From the IMG/VR virus record IMGVR_UViG_3300034105_003889, positions 1 through 20,697 of that record: DNA of 20,697 bases; one strand, 5' to 3'. Each line of letters opens with the position of its first letter. The first letter of the stretch is position 1. Source of the DNA: a virus. The translations under genes were made by a program, and so were the position numbers. Positions 1 through 6,129 of the stretch are shown one piece after another. A model generated the notes under the pieces. The model was not told the origin of the DNA. It saw nothing but the letters and a program-made list of their open reading frames with translations, and ran no database searches.

Positions 1-1
1 G

Positions 2-466
2 ATGATCGATATGGGATTCCCACACGAGAAGTGTGTGATGAAACCAGATTCAGTTATGGTATTCTCTTTCCCAACAAAGTCGCCAGATGGATGCTTAACT
101 CGTAATGATCTTTCTGCACTTGATCATCTGAGTCTTTGGCTAACATATCAAAGATTCTGGTGTGAGCATAAACCAAGTATCACCGTAACTGTTCGTGAGA
201 ACGAATGGATGGAAGTTGGTGCATGGGTGTATAAGCACTTCGACGAGATCAGTGGTATTTCTTTCTTACCACACAGCGATCATAGTTATCGTCAAGCACC
301 ATATCAAGAATGCACCAAAGAAGAATTTGAAGCATTGACTGAGAAGATGCCCAAGAATGTGAATTGGTCAGATCTACACAAGTATGAGAAGGAAGACAAG
401 ACTACAGGCACTCAACAGTTTGCATGTAGTGGAGACAAGTGTGAGTTAGTAGATCTTACTAGTTAA
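2..466 (+). CDS. nrdJ: Class II (adenosylcobalamin-dependent) ribonucleotide reductase, C-terminal part
   Basis: This is the 3' end of a gene that begins before the window; the frame is open to the left edge, so the Met at base 2 need not be the start. The last 154 residues match the C-terminal region of monomeric B12-dependent ribonucleoside-triphosphate reductases: the stretch GISFLPHSDHSYRQAPYQE is typical of the Lactobacillus leichmannii-type enzyme. The tail carries a C-x4-C pair (C142 and C147 of the visible part, in ACSGDKCELVD), the position of the thiols that re-reduce the active site. The enzyme makes deoxynucleotides for phage DNA synthesis and needs cobalamin but no oxygen. It runs in the same direction as the RuvC-like gene 22 bases downstream, suggesting a replication and recombination module to the left. 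Family recognition is from memory of the motifs. Confidence 0.85.
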   Translation: MIDMGFPHEKCVMKPDSVMVFSFPTKSPDGCLTRNDLSALDHLSLWLTYQRFWCEHKPSITVTVRENEWMEVGAWVYKHFDEISGISFLPHSDHSYRQAPYQECTKEEFEALTEKMPKNVNWSDLHKYEKEDKTTGTQQFACSGDKCELVDLTS

Positions 467-475
467 TATATCTTC

Positions 476-483
476 CATAAATA
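476..483 (+). promoter_or_regulatory. T4-late-type promoter element (CATAAATA)
   Basis: The octamer CATAAATA followed by CC differs by one base from the T4 late consensus TATAAATA. It sits only 5 bases before the ATG of the RuvC-like gene in a 22-base intergenic gap that has no Shine-Dalgarno sequence. If used, transcription would begin at or next to the start codon, giving a leaderless message. Read-through from the reductase gene is the alternative. Confidence 0.45.
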
Positions 484-488
484 CCTGT

Positions 489-1049
489 ATGATAATAGCA
501 GGTGTGGATTACAGTTTAACTTCACCTAGCATTTGCATATACAACTCTGCATCTGGTAAATTTATATTTGAACATTGTATGATATATTTTCTTTCTGATG
601 TGAAGAAAATGCATACTTTGTTTTTAGGAAATGTTCGTGGAGAACCCTTTGAGGATTATGATCACGAATGCAAGAGATACGACACAATTTCGGATTGGGC
701 GATGCAGTACCTAATAGGTTGCACGATGGTTGGCATAGAAGACTACGCTTACGCAGCCAAGGGCCGCGTATTCCATATAGCGGAGAATACGGGTATTCTC
801 AAATACAAACTGTTTCAACAAATGATACCAATAGAGACATTTCCCCCAACAGTAGTGAAGAAGAACGCAACCGGCAAGGGGAATGCGGACAAGACGAAGA
901 TGTACGAGTCTTTTGTATTAGAAACTGGCGTGATGCTGAAAGACATCGTTAGTCCCAATAAAAAAGATGTCGGAAACCCCGTTTCCGACATCGTAGACTC
1001 TTATTACATCTGCAAGAGCCTTTGGCAGAAGATTTCTGCCTCAAACTAA
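489..1049 (+). CDS. RuvC-like Holliday junction resolvase (RNase H fold)
   Basis: A 186-residue protein that I read as a RuvC-family endonuclease, which would cut four-way junctions and branched DNA before packaging. The acidic catalytic set is visible: D7 in IIAGVDYSLTSPS (first beta strand), E84 in VGIEDYAYAAKG, and D167 and D170 in VSDIVDSYYI, with lysines K124/K125 in between. The length fits the family (about 160-190 residues). The start at 489 is set by the core strand beginning at residue 2, so no later start is possible. There is no ribosome binding site and a late-type promoter element lies 5 bases upstream. The codons for residues 160-168, including catalytic D167, form a perfect 12-bp inverted repeat that looks like the terminator of the opposing operon. 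Confidence 0.85.
   Translation: MIIAGVDYSLTSPSICIYNSASGKFIFEHCMIYFLSDVKKMHTLFLGNVRGEPFEDYDHECKRYDTISDWAMQYLIGCTMVGIEDYAYAAKGRVFHIAENTGILKYKLFQQMIPIETFPPTVVKKNATGKGNADKTKMYESFVLETGVMLKDIVSPNKKDVGNPVSDIVDSYYICKSLWQKISASN
957..992 (-). terminator. Intrinsic terminator of the leftward operon, inside the opposing RuvC-like gene
   Basis: Bases 966-977 and 981-992 form a perfect 12-bp stem (GATGTCGGAAAC against GTTTCCGACATC) with a 3-base loop. Read on the minus strand the stem is followed at once by TTTTTTATT (bases 965-957), the classic rho-independent layout. It lies about 70 bases after the stop of the last leftward gene. On the plus strand there is no T tract, so it should terminate only leftward transcription. 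It overlaps codons for D160-I168 of the resolvase. Confidence 0.8.
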
Positions 1050-1063
1050 TATGATTTGTTTAT

Positions 1064-1291
1064 TCAAACTGCGTAATGTATAAATACCTTACCAACAGTT
1101 GAATTGGGATTGACCTTATCAGCTCCTCTCATTCGAGGATTTACCCAAAGTGTCGTGGCTGGATCACCTCCTTGTAATAGGGGTCCCCTTTGGAAAAGTT
1201 CACATTGAGGGTGCATCGGTAAAATCATTTTAGTCCTTTTTCGCATGATCCCTTTCTCTGTAATATCTCGTACCCGCGAGAGCAAACTCAT
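1064..1291 (-). CDS. Small hypothetical protein at the end of the leftward operon
   Basis: A 75-residue reading frame, 22 bases after the lipoprotein gene and about 70 bases before the terminator, so it lies inside the transcription unit. I do not recognise it. It has a basic N-terminal part (MRKRTKM at residues 16-22) and no membrane segment or signal peptide. The start is uncertain: the ATG at 1291 has no clear Shine-Dalgarno, while the ATG at 1246 (Met16) follows AAAGGG with a short 3-base spacing. The codons for L-Q-G-G-D-P-A contain AAGGAGGTGATCCAGCC, the full complement of the 16S rRNA 3' end. The frame could be fortuitous, and the DNA could instead be an untranslated 3' region. Confidence 0.5.
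   Translation of the reverse strand: MSLLSRVRDITEKGIMRKRTKMILPMHPQCELFQRGPLLQGGDPATTLWVNPRMRGADKVNPNSTVGKVFIHYAV
1079..1086 (+). promoter_or_regulatory. Possible T4-late-type promoter (TATAAATA) with no gene downstream
   Basis: A perfect TATAAATA followed by CC on the plus strand, inside the last codons of the leftward small gene. No rightward gene follows, so a transcript would run antisense to the leftward operon. In AT-rich DNA a chance match is quite possible. Confidence 0.25.
1157..1173 (+). other. 17-base identity to the 3' end of 16S rRNA (anti-Shine-Dalgarno tail)
   Basis: GGCTGGATCACCTCCTT on the plus strand equals the conserved last bases of bacterial 16S rRNA. On the minus strand, in the frame of the small hypothetical gene, it reads as a full-length Shine-Dalgarno complement. 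No start codon lies at a usable distance downstream on the minus strand. The similarity does not clearly extend further into 16S rRNA on either side. Its meaning is unknown. Confidence 0.6.
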
Positions 1292-1313
1292 ACCGTCACT
1301 GGTATGTTTTTGT

Positions 1314-1601
1314 TTATAGTGGCTGATCTGGTTTTACTACTGGTTCATCTTTGTGCTGACCATCTTCACATAACAGAGGTCTGCGAACGAATTCTCTATA
1401 TGCCCATAGTGCAGTTATAACTGCGATGGGAGCATACCACAAAACCCAACCATATGAAGCTTTTACTCCACCCGCTTGTGCGATCTGGTCTTTTAATTGC
1501 AGCATAACTACGCTGTCGCCACTCATGTCTGGAACAATAGTTGGAGAAACATTACAACCAAATAGGAGTAATGATATGCCGATTAATAAAATAATTCTCA
1601 T
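1314..1601 (-). CDS. Small lipoprotein with a second membrane segment (spanin-like candidate)
   Basis: A 95-residue protein. Residues 1-15 are a short hydrophobic signal ending in LLLFGC, a plausible lipobox with lipidated Cys16, although Phe at the -2 position is atypical. A second hydrophobic segment spans about residues 51-68 (WVLWYAPIAVITALWAY), followed by a polar tail of about 27 residues. Lipoprotein signal plus a later membrane helix is the layout of one-protein spanins such as T1 gp11, which join outer and inner membrane in the last lysis step. Here the stretch between anchors is only about 35 residues, short for spanning the periplasm, so the role is inferred. The gene begins 9 bases after the holin-like gene, which supports a lysis function. 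A small inner-membrane lipoprotein is the alternative. Confidence 0.65.
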   Translation of the reverse strand: MRIILLIGISLLLFGCNVSPTIVPDMSGDSVVMLQLKDQIAQAGGVKASYGWVLWYAPIAVITALWAYREFVRRPLLCEDGQHKDEPVVKPDQPL

Positions 1602-1610
1602 GGATACTCC

Positions 1611-2048
1611 TTATGATTTGTTGGTTGCAGCAGCTGAACCGAAGTAGAAACCTACTATGCTCAGCAAGATTTGACGATTTTCAGATGCCCAGAGAAATCC
1701 ATTAATTTCTACAAAGAACTTCTTGCTGCTCTGTGGAAACAAACCAAACAATCCTTCTGGGCTGGTAGTGTCAACTTCTACGAAAGTTGGTACACCAAAG
1801 AAGGGAAGAATAAAGGGTGCTGCAAAAGCACCAAACAGTATTGTAAGTACGATGATCTGACGAACAGCTTTGCCGGAATCAATTGATACTCTTGCAACTG
1901 CTTTGTCTTGATTATCTGTGGTTTGCTTGTTTGCTTGAATGAGCTGAGTGAACATCTCTTTTTGATCTTGACTCTTCTGAGCAAGAAAACGAAAAAGAAA
2001 CCCAGTAGCACCACCAGCAATCATGCTAATCAATTCGGGTGAAAACAT
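1611..2048 (-). CDS. Holin-like membrane protein
   Basis: A 145-residue membrane protein. A weakly hydrophobic, Gly-rich N-terminus (residues 7-22) is followed by a polar, possibly coiled region with many Gln and Lys (25-60), a strong membrane segment at about 64-84 (QIIVLTILFGAFAAPFILPF) and a final one at about 126-140 ending in GFYFGSAA. The length and the closing G-F-Y-F-G motif resemble the three-TM holin family described for gene-transfer-agent release, which opens the inner membrane for endolysin. That assignment is from motif memory only. A good Shine-Dalgarno (GGAGG, 7 bases before the ATG) and a CATAAATA late element 18 bases upstream fit late lysis expression. The lipoprotein gene follows directly. 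Confidence 0.75.
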   Translation of the reverse strand: MFSPELISMIAGGATGFLFRFLAQKSQDQKEMFTQLIQANKQTTDNQDKAVARVSIDSGKAVRQIIVLTILFGAFAAPFILPFFGVPTFVEVDTTSPEGLFGLFPQSSKKFFVEINGFLWASENRQILLSIVGFYFGSAAATNKS

Positions 2049-2066
2049 AATAACCTCCGTTGTAAG

Positions 2067-2074
2067 TATTTATG
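2067..2074 (-). promoter_or_regulatory. T4-late-type promoter element (CATAAATA) before the holin-like gene
   Basis: Minus-strand CATAAATAC overlaps the stop codon of the 549-residue gene and ends 18 bases before the ATG of the holin-like gene, leaving room for the GGAGG ribosome binding site. It could start a separate late lysis transcript within the leftward cluster. Confidence 0.55.
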
Positions 2075-3719
2075 ACGTAGTAGCGCCAGGACCAAATCTT
2101 TTTGCGGCATTTTCTGTGTTCTTAGCTGGGAATCCACCAGGACCCTCTCGCACAAATTTGGCTTGAGTTTCTGATACTCCCGGTTTTCCCATAGAAGATA
2201 CAAAGCCTTCATGTTCTTCTTCTGCGTGAGTTTTTAAGCCTGGAAACTGATCCGAGTGTGTTTTAAACTGATCTAGTATTGCATGTTTGGCAGTATTGAT
2301 ATGTGCATGTGCTTGAAATAAACCACCAATGGATGATCCGTGTTGATCTATTGTAGAATGAAATGAATCTGTCATTGTCTTCTTGGTTTTGTCAGACAAT
2401 CCCTTTTGTGAAGATTTTGCCATATGAACAGGAATGAACTCTCTCAACCCCTGAGTTGTTCGTTCTCCGGTTGTTCTTGCTGCATGATTTGAATACTCCT
2501 GAACCATTCTATGGAACTTTGTATCACTTGGTAAAGTCTTTGCAAACTTTGCTATATCTTTATTTGCTAGAATTTTCTTTGCAGCAGCAATAGATGAAGA
2601 AACAGTTTTATGTAATTTTGGATGAAGACCTAATTTGGTCTGTTTGGTAATTGCCAAATCAGGAATCCAAGCACCAGAGACTTTCAATCCAGACGTATCT
2701 GGATGACTAGAAACTTTACGAAGATTTAAGCCATCTGTCGTATATTCTGAGTGTGGAGCAAATCCAAATGTTGCATCAGCTGGTGCATGGTAGTGAATGG
2801 CGTTTGGTTGTATTCTGCCAGGATGAGCTTGAGTAAACATCAAATCGCCCTGGATGGCTCTTCCCGGTTTTATTGAAGATCTTCTGGTAAAGTCTAGAGC
2901 TGGAATTAGTTCTTTGATCAGATGGGCTTTTCCAGTTGCATGAATCTGTTCTGGAGTAGTATATTCAGCTGCTCCTGACTTATATGCCACAGCTGCAGTT
3001 CCATCATTATGTCGTTTAAGAACAATACTCATACCACCATCTGCTTTTAACGACATCTTATGGTTAGGTGTTGATGCTCCGGTGCTAAAACGTCTGTGGA
3101 CAGCTTCTAGGTGCTTTATAGCGTGATCTGGAGCACCATAGTAGAGAAAGTCACCAAGATGCGTCATATGTCCTGTAGTCTCTACAACGCGACCTTTTGC
3201 TTCTGCTAGCAGTTCTTCAAACATGCGTCTTCGTCTAGGACCAGACTTCTTATACTTTGCTGCCGATTTGGGAGACACCACAACATTCCCAGCATTCTCT
3301 GGTTCAGCATCTAAGTTACTAATATTACTCACGCCAGCCAATCCACCACCACCCACTGACATACCATCTTCGAAGATGTATGACACATTATCAAGAAACT
3401 GTTGACCATTCCCACCAAACGATTCTACTTCTTCTGCTAGTGCATTAAGAGCTGCAGTGGGATTTGTTACAGTATAGCGAACAACCGGATCGGCTGATGT
3501 CAACAGAGCACGTTTTAGTATGACAACCAATCTATTAAAAGCACTACCAGCTGTTCTCTCTCGAACAGTTTCATAGTCTTTTGGTTCTTTTAGAAATTTA
3601 CCACGAGCATCAATGATTCCTACTCTGTAAATATCCATCTGATTGAATGGTTTTGCCAGTTGTGACAAGAATTCCCAGACGGTGAAACTAGTTACGATTT
3701 CGGAAAAAGATAGATTCAT
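2070..3719 (-). CDS. Two-part phage protein: conserved N-terminal domain plus KxDG nucleotidyltransferase-like (DUF6267-type) domain
   Basis: A 549-residue protein. The N-terminus (about 1-100, with DIYRVGIIDARGKFLKE) matches a domain that in cyanophages I recall as a separate small protein with a YKLGIID-x-x-GK motif. Residues about 185-345 resemble the T4-like phage family labelled DUF6267: HLGDFLYYG, then LKADGGMSIVLK (K225-A-D227-G228), AIQGDLMF (G291-D292) and QPNAIHYHAP. The K-x-D-G, GD-hydrophobic and PN-hydrophobic-Y motifs recall motifs I, III and IV of DNA/RNA ligases and capping enzymes, but activity is unproven and not claimed for the family to my knowledge. The rest is His- and Lys-rich and featureless. 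Its start overlaps the previous stop (ATGA), implying translational coupling. Confidence 0.75.
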   Translation of the reverse strand: MNLSFSEIVTSFTVWEFLSQLAKPFNQMDIYRVGIIDARGKFLKEPKDYETVRERTAGSAFNRLVVILKRALLTSADPVVRYTVTNPTAALNALAEEVESFGGNGQQFLDNVSYIFEDGMSVGGGGLAGVSNISNLDAEPENAGNVVVSPKSAAKYKKSGPRRRRMFEELLAEAKGRVVETTGHMTHLGDFLYYGAPDHAIKHLEAVHRRFSTGASTPNHKMSLKADGGMSIVLKRHNDGTAAVAYKSGAAEYTTPEQIHATGKAHLIKELIPALDFTRRSSIKPGRAIQGDLMFTQAHPGRIQPNAIHYHAPADATFGFAPHSEYTTDGLNLRKVSSHPDTSGLKVSGAWIPDLAITKQTKLGLHPKLHKTVSSSIAAAKKILANKDIAKFAKTLPSDTKFHRMVQEYSNHAARTTGERTTQGLREFIPVHMAKSSQKGLSDKTKKTMTDSFHSTIDQHGSSIGGLFQAHAHINTAKHAILDQFKTHSDQFPGLKTHAEEEHEGFVSSMGKPGVSETQAKFVREGPGGFPAKNTENAAKRFGPGATTS

Positions 3720-4096
3720 TTTAGCTCATTTAAAATTGTTGTTATCCTATGGTCACTTGGAGTTTTGTTCAAATCGACTTCAGGAATTTTTCGTGGTAGT
3801 ATCTGTAAATAATCTAAAAAAGATCTCAAGTATGGATGTAAATGCGGACAAACTTTATAAAACAAGATTCTAGAGCAAGCTTCATTACCAAATACATTAT
3901 TCAATATAATTATGTGGTTTAAAATCAATCTTTCTTTTAGAATCTTCTTCTTGTCGTATCGATTTAGGAGCCTTTTAACATACTTTATACGATTGATGTC
4001 TTCATTGAATTCTGCTAATCCCTTACAGAAAGGATTATCATATTCCTTCATGGCATACATCGTGAAGGTTTCATCATTTAAAGGTCCAAAAATCAT
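3716..4096 (-). CDS. Conserved small T4-like phage protein of unknown function (DUF7207-like)
   Basis: A 126-residue protein with the pattern EFNEDINRIKYVKRLL, LKERLILNHIIILNNVFG and RILFYKV, which I recognise as a family conserved in cyanophages and other T4-like marine phages. The function is unknown to me. It looks all-helical and soluble, with no signal or membrane anchor. It sits 6 bases after the 160-residue gene and overlaps the 549-residue gene by ATGA, so it is expressed with these probable structural or head-associated proteins. The DUF number is from memory and less certain than the conservation itself. Confidence 0.75.
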   Translation of the reverse strand: MIFGPLNDETFTMYAMKEYDNPFCKGLAEFNEDINRIKYVKRLLNRYDKKKILKERLILNHIIILNNVFGNEACSRILFYKVCPHLHPYLRSFLDYLQILPRKIPEVDLNKTPSDHRITTILNELK

Positions 4097-4102
4097 TAAT
4101 AA

Positions 4103-4585
4103 TTAAACTTCTTCTATATGAGCTTCAATCATAAATATACCAGATTTATCGCCATCTTTCACAGCGGTAACTTTGCATTTTAATACAAAATTCTTACCCT
4201 TAAATCCATTGGTAACCTCAAAACCATTTTTCAGATCATGGCTAGGAGATGTTCCAAATGTTCCACCATATCTCTTGAGTGGAAATTGATATTGAGTATC
4301 TAAAGACAATTCACTTGCTCTATTGAGATCAAAATCAACACCTGTTAGATTTAGCTTTGCTCGGAGGAGATACAAAGCAGATCGTGGATCGACATATGAC
4401 TTGGCACAAAAAGCAGTAATGAATGAGTTCATCGCATGCATACCAAACTCGTCATCGTAGCTTACTGGCTTAACATCCGGATTTGCAGATCTTCCTTTTG
4501 ACTGCAGGACTGGATCATAACCAAATCCACCACCTTCTGAGTTTTCTTCTGTTATTTCGGATCGTAGTTCTTTAAATCGTTTCAT
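4103..4585 (-). CDS. Conserved phage protein, possible virion component with head-targeting leader
   Basis: A 160-residue protein beginning MKRFKELRSEITEE, a short amphipathic leader with Glu near position 10 that resembles the T4 capsid-targeting sequence. The rest contains QYQFPLKRYGGTFGTS and ends in a probable beta domain (FVLKCKVTA, IFMIEAHIEE). I recall similar sequences (tyrosine-glycine-glycine-threonine motif) in cyanophages, without known function. A clear GAGG ribosome binding site lies before the ATG, and the gene overlaps its upstream neighbour by ATGA. Packaging into the head is inferred from the leader only. Confidence 0.7.
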   Translation of the reverse strand: MKRFKELRSEITEENSEGGGFGYDPVLQSKGRSANPDVKPVSYDDEFGMHAMNSFITAFCAKSYVDPRSALYLLRAKLNLTGVDFDLNRASELSLDTQYQFPLKRYGGTFGTSPSHDLKNGFEVTNGFKGKNFVLKCKVTAVKDGDKSGIFMIEAHIEEV

Positions 4586-4812
4586 GGGTTCCTCTTATCT
4601 GTATTTAGGTTTAATTTGGTCTGATCTGGAAAGTGCTTAGCTCTGAAGTCAGACAACATGTTTCGTATTTCAGCACCAGATGGTATTTCATTACCTTTTC
4701 TTCTAGCTTCTTGTTGTTGAGCTAATGCTTTTTTGATGTGTTTTTCTTCTGCTTCGTAGTCATACGGTGGTTCATCATCCTCTTCTTTGATGAATTTGGT
4801 AAAAGATATCAT
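4582..4812 (-). CDS. Small acidic/basic phage protein with head-targeting-like leader
   Basis: A 76-residue protein of unknown function. It opens MISFTKFIKEEDDEP, close to the T4 internal-protein leader (M-K-T-Y-Q-E-F-I-A-E), with Glu at positions 10-11. The remainder is charged and predicted helical (EAEEKHIKKALAQQQEARRK). It overlaps both neighbours by the 4-base ATGA arrangement, so it is almost certainly translated and coupled. No membrane segment, cysteine motif or known fold is visible. The candidate role is a small internal head protein, inferred from the leader. Confidence 0.7.
   Translation of the reverse strand: MISFTKFIKEEDDEPPYDYEAEEKHIKKALAQQQEARRKGNEIPSGAEIRNMLSDFRAKHFPDQTKLNLNTDKRNP
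4602..4608 (-). promoter_or_regulatory. Possible late promoter element (CTAAATA)
   Basis: Minus-strand CTAAATAC ends 16 bases before the ATG of the 160-residue gene, within the last codons of the gene before it. CTAAATA has been described as a late-promoter-like motif in cyanomyoviruses. Since it lies in coding sequence and is short, it may be fortuitous. Confidence 0.3.
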
Positions 4813-5501
4813 TCTTTATCTTTCTTTGCTTTCTTCTTTTTACCACTCTTTACTGGCTTTTCCTTCTTACCACCACGTTTTCTTAGCTCAATGTAGGTTG
4901 CTAATCTATACTTAGCATTTTCCGCTGTGTCACCCTTTTTAATGGGGGTAGCTTTAACCTTCTTAGCAATTCTATCTCTGCTGGTTATTTCCTTTTTAGA
5001 CATGGTTCCCGCATGCTCTTTATTGACAATTTCTTCTTTGACTAATAGATTTTCTTTAATTAAAGTCTTCATCTTAGATTTTAACTTAGTGAGACGTTTA
5101 GGTTTATTAACAGTAGGTTTTGACAGCTTGCGTTGTTTAGATGGTTTTTTAAACTCTCTAAGCATTCCTTCGCTCATGTACTTCAATGAAACTACATTAT
5201 CTAATTTCATTGGAATGCTGGTTTCTCCAGAAACAACTTCAATGTCATAACCCTCTCGCAACGATTTATTCGTTGCTATACGAACGATTCCTTTGACATA
5301 GTTCAACTTTCCATCTTCTTTGATGTACTGAACAATTGCTTTTTTATTGAGTGATGTGTTGTCTATTTTTTCTAATATTATCTTTTCCATACTACAAGAG
5401 TACCTTTCTGTCATATTTTTTGGTTTTAATGTTTTGCCAGCAAATGTTACAATCTTCTTGATCGTATGTTTACAGTTGCAACCTTCGTCGATTTGTTTCA
5501 T
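4809..5501 (-). CDS. Lysine-rich phage protein of unknown function
   Basis: A 230-residue, strongly basic protein. The N-terminus holds CNCKH (C8, C10) and later C36. Residues about 40-110 look like a small beta domain (KAIVQYIKEDGKLNYVKGIV, IEVVSGETSIPMKLDNVV). From about 115 it is Lys/Arg-rich. The segment SRDRIAKKVKATPIKKGDTA with the following ENAKYRLATYI resembles a C-terminal motif that recurs in marine T4-like phage proteins, including proteins that are otherwise unrelated. The tail is almost pure Lys/Gly. The charge suggests DNA contact or packaging with the genome, which is inference. It begins 1 base after the stop of the membrane-anchored gene and ends in an ATGA overlap. Confidence 0.7.
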   Translation of the reverse strand: MKQIDEGCNCKHTIKKIVTFAGKTLKPKNMTERYSCSMEKIILEKIDNTSLNKKAIVQYIKEDGKLNYVKGIVRIATNKSLREGYDIEVVSGETSIPMKLDNVVSLKYMSEGMLREFKKPSKQRKLSKPTVNKPKRLTKLKSKMKTLIKENLLVKEEIVNKEHAGTMSKKEITSRDRIAKKVKATPIKKGDTAENAKYRLATYIELRKRGGKKEKPVKSGKKKKAKKDKE

Positions 5502-5502
5502 G

Positions 5503-6129
5503 TTAATATCCCTTTTCTTGGTTACTTAGCTGAACTTCTATTGAATCTCTTGCATCTCTAATGTGGCATGATGCCATTTGTTTATTTACAGCATCAAGTT
5601 CTTTTTCATCGCACCACTGAATGAGCAAGAAGGCAGTAATAACACCTTTTACTTTTATTGGTAGGATCGACAATCCTTGAACATTATTTTCTTCTAGGAA
5701 TTGTTTTGAGTATGAATGTATTAGATCATCTATATGAAAAGGAGTTCCATCTGTTTTTAACATAATAGACAACAAAGGAACGAACATAGAACACAATAAC
5801 CCTGTCATTCTTCTTGAGTCTGCTGAGACTCCTTTCACAAGAGACTCATGAGTTAATGTAAATTTACGCATGGATACCCCATCCATGAAATACTCTCCAT
5901 TATGAAATTGTAATACTTGAGTTCTATCAGAGTTAGTTTGGATTCTCAACTCAGTCAAAGTTTCATGTATTCCGGTATGAACACGAATAAATCCAATATG
6001 TTCTTTTTCATTGTCTGGTTTTTTCACAAACATCTTTATAGATGCTGCAATGACTCCAACAATTACTCCGGAAATTATTGTAATAGTTTCAAACCACGAT
6101 ACATTACTTGCGCTTGACATATTTAACAT
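5503..6129 (-). CDS. Membrane-anchored GAF-like domain protein
   Basis: A 208-residue protein with one N-terminal membrane segment (about residues 13-33, FETITIISGVIVGVIAASIK) and a soluble domain from about 50. The domain pattern (helix, then SDRTQVLQFHNGEYFMDG, LTHESLVKGVS, and ILPIKVKGVITAFLLIQW) resembles GAF-type sensor domains; the R-x-x-v-x-q-F-H-N-G motif recurs in phage and Bacteroidetes proteins I remember. GAF domains bind small ligands such as cyclic nucleotides, but no ligand can be named. The N-terminus overlaps the end of the 1097-residue gene by 26 bases; Met4 (6120) is an equally good start and shortens the overlap. Neither start has a clear ribosome binding site. Confidence 0.7.
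   Translation of the reverse strand: MLNMSSASNVSWFETITIISGVIVGVIAASIKMFVKKPDNEKEHIGFIRVHTGIHETLTELRIQTNSDRTQVLQFHNGEYFMDGVSMRKFTLTHESLVKGVSADSRRMTGLLCSMFVPLLSIMLKTDGTPFHIDDLIHSYSKQFLEENNVQGLSILPIKVKGVITAFLLIQWCDEKELDAVNKQMASCHIRDARDSIEVQLSNQEKGY

Noticed and set aside
3762-3785. GTTCAAATC resembling a tRNA T-loop
   Set aside because: No flanking stem, acceptor or anticodon arms can be formed; it lies within a conserved coding sequence.
4131-4138. CATAAATA on the plus strand
   Set aside because: It lies inside a leftward gene with no rightward gene downstream; chance match in AT-rich DNA.
4927-5250. 107-codon hydrophobic-looking rightward frame
   Set aside because: Hydrophobicity arises from reading the complement of Lys-rich codons; there is no start signal or motif.
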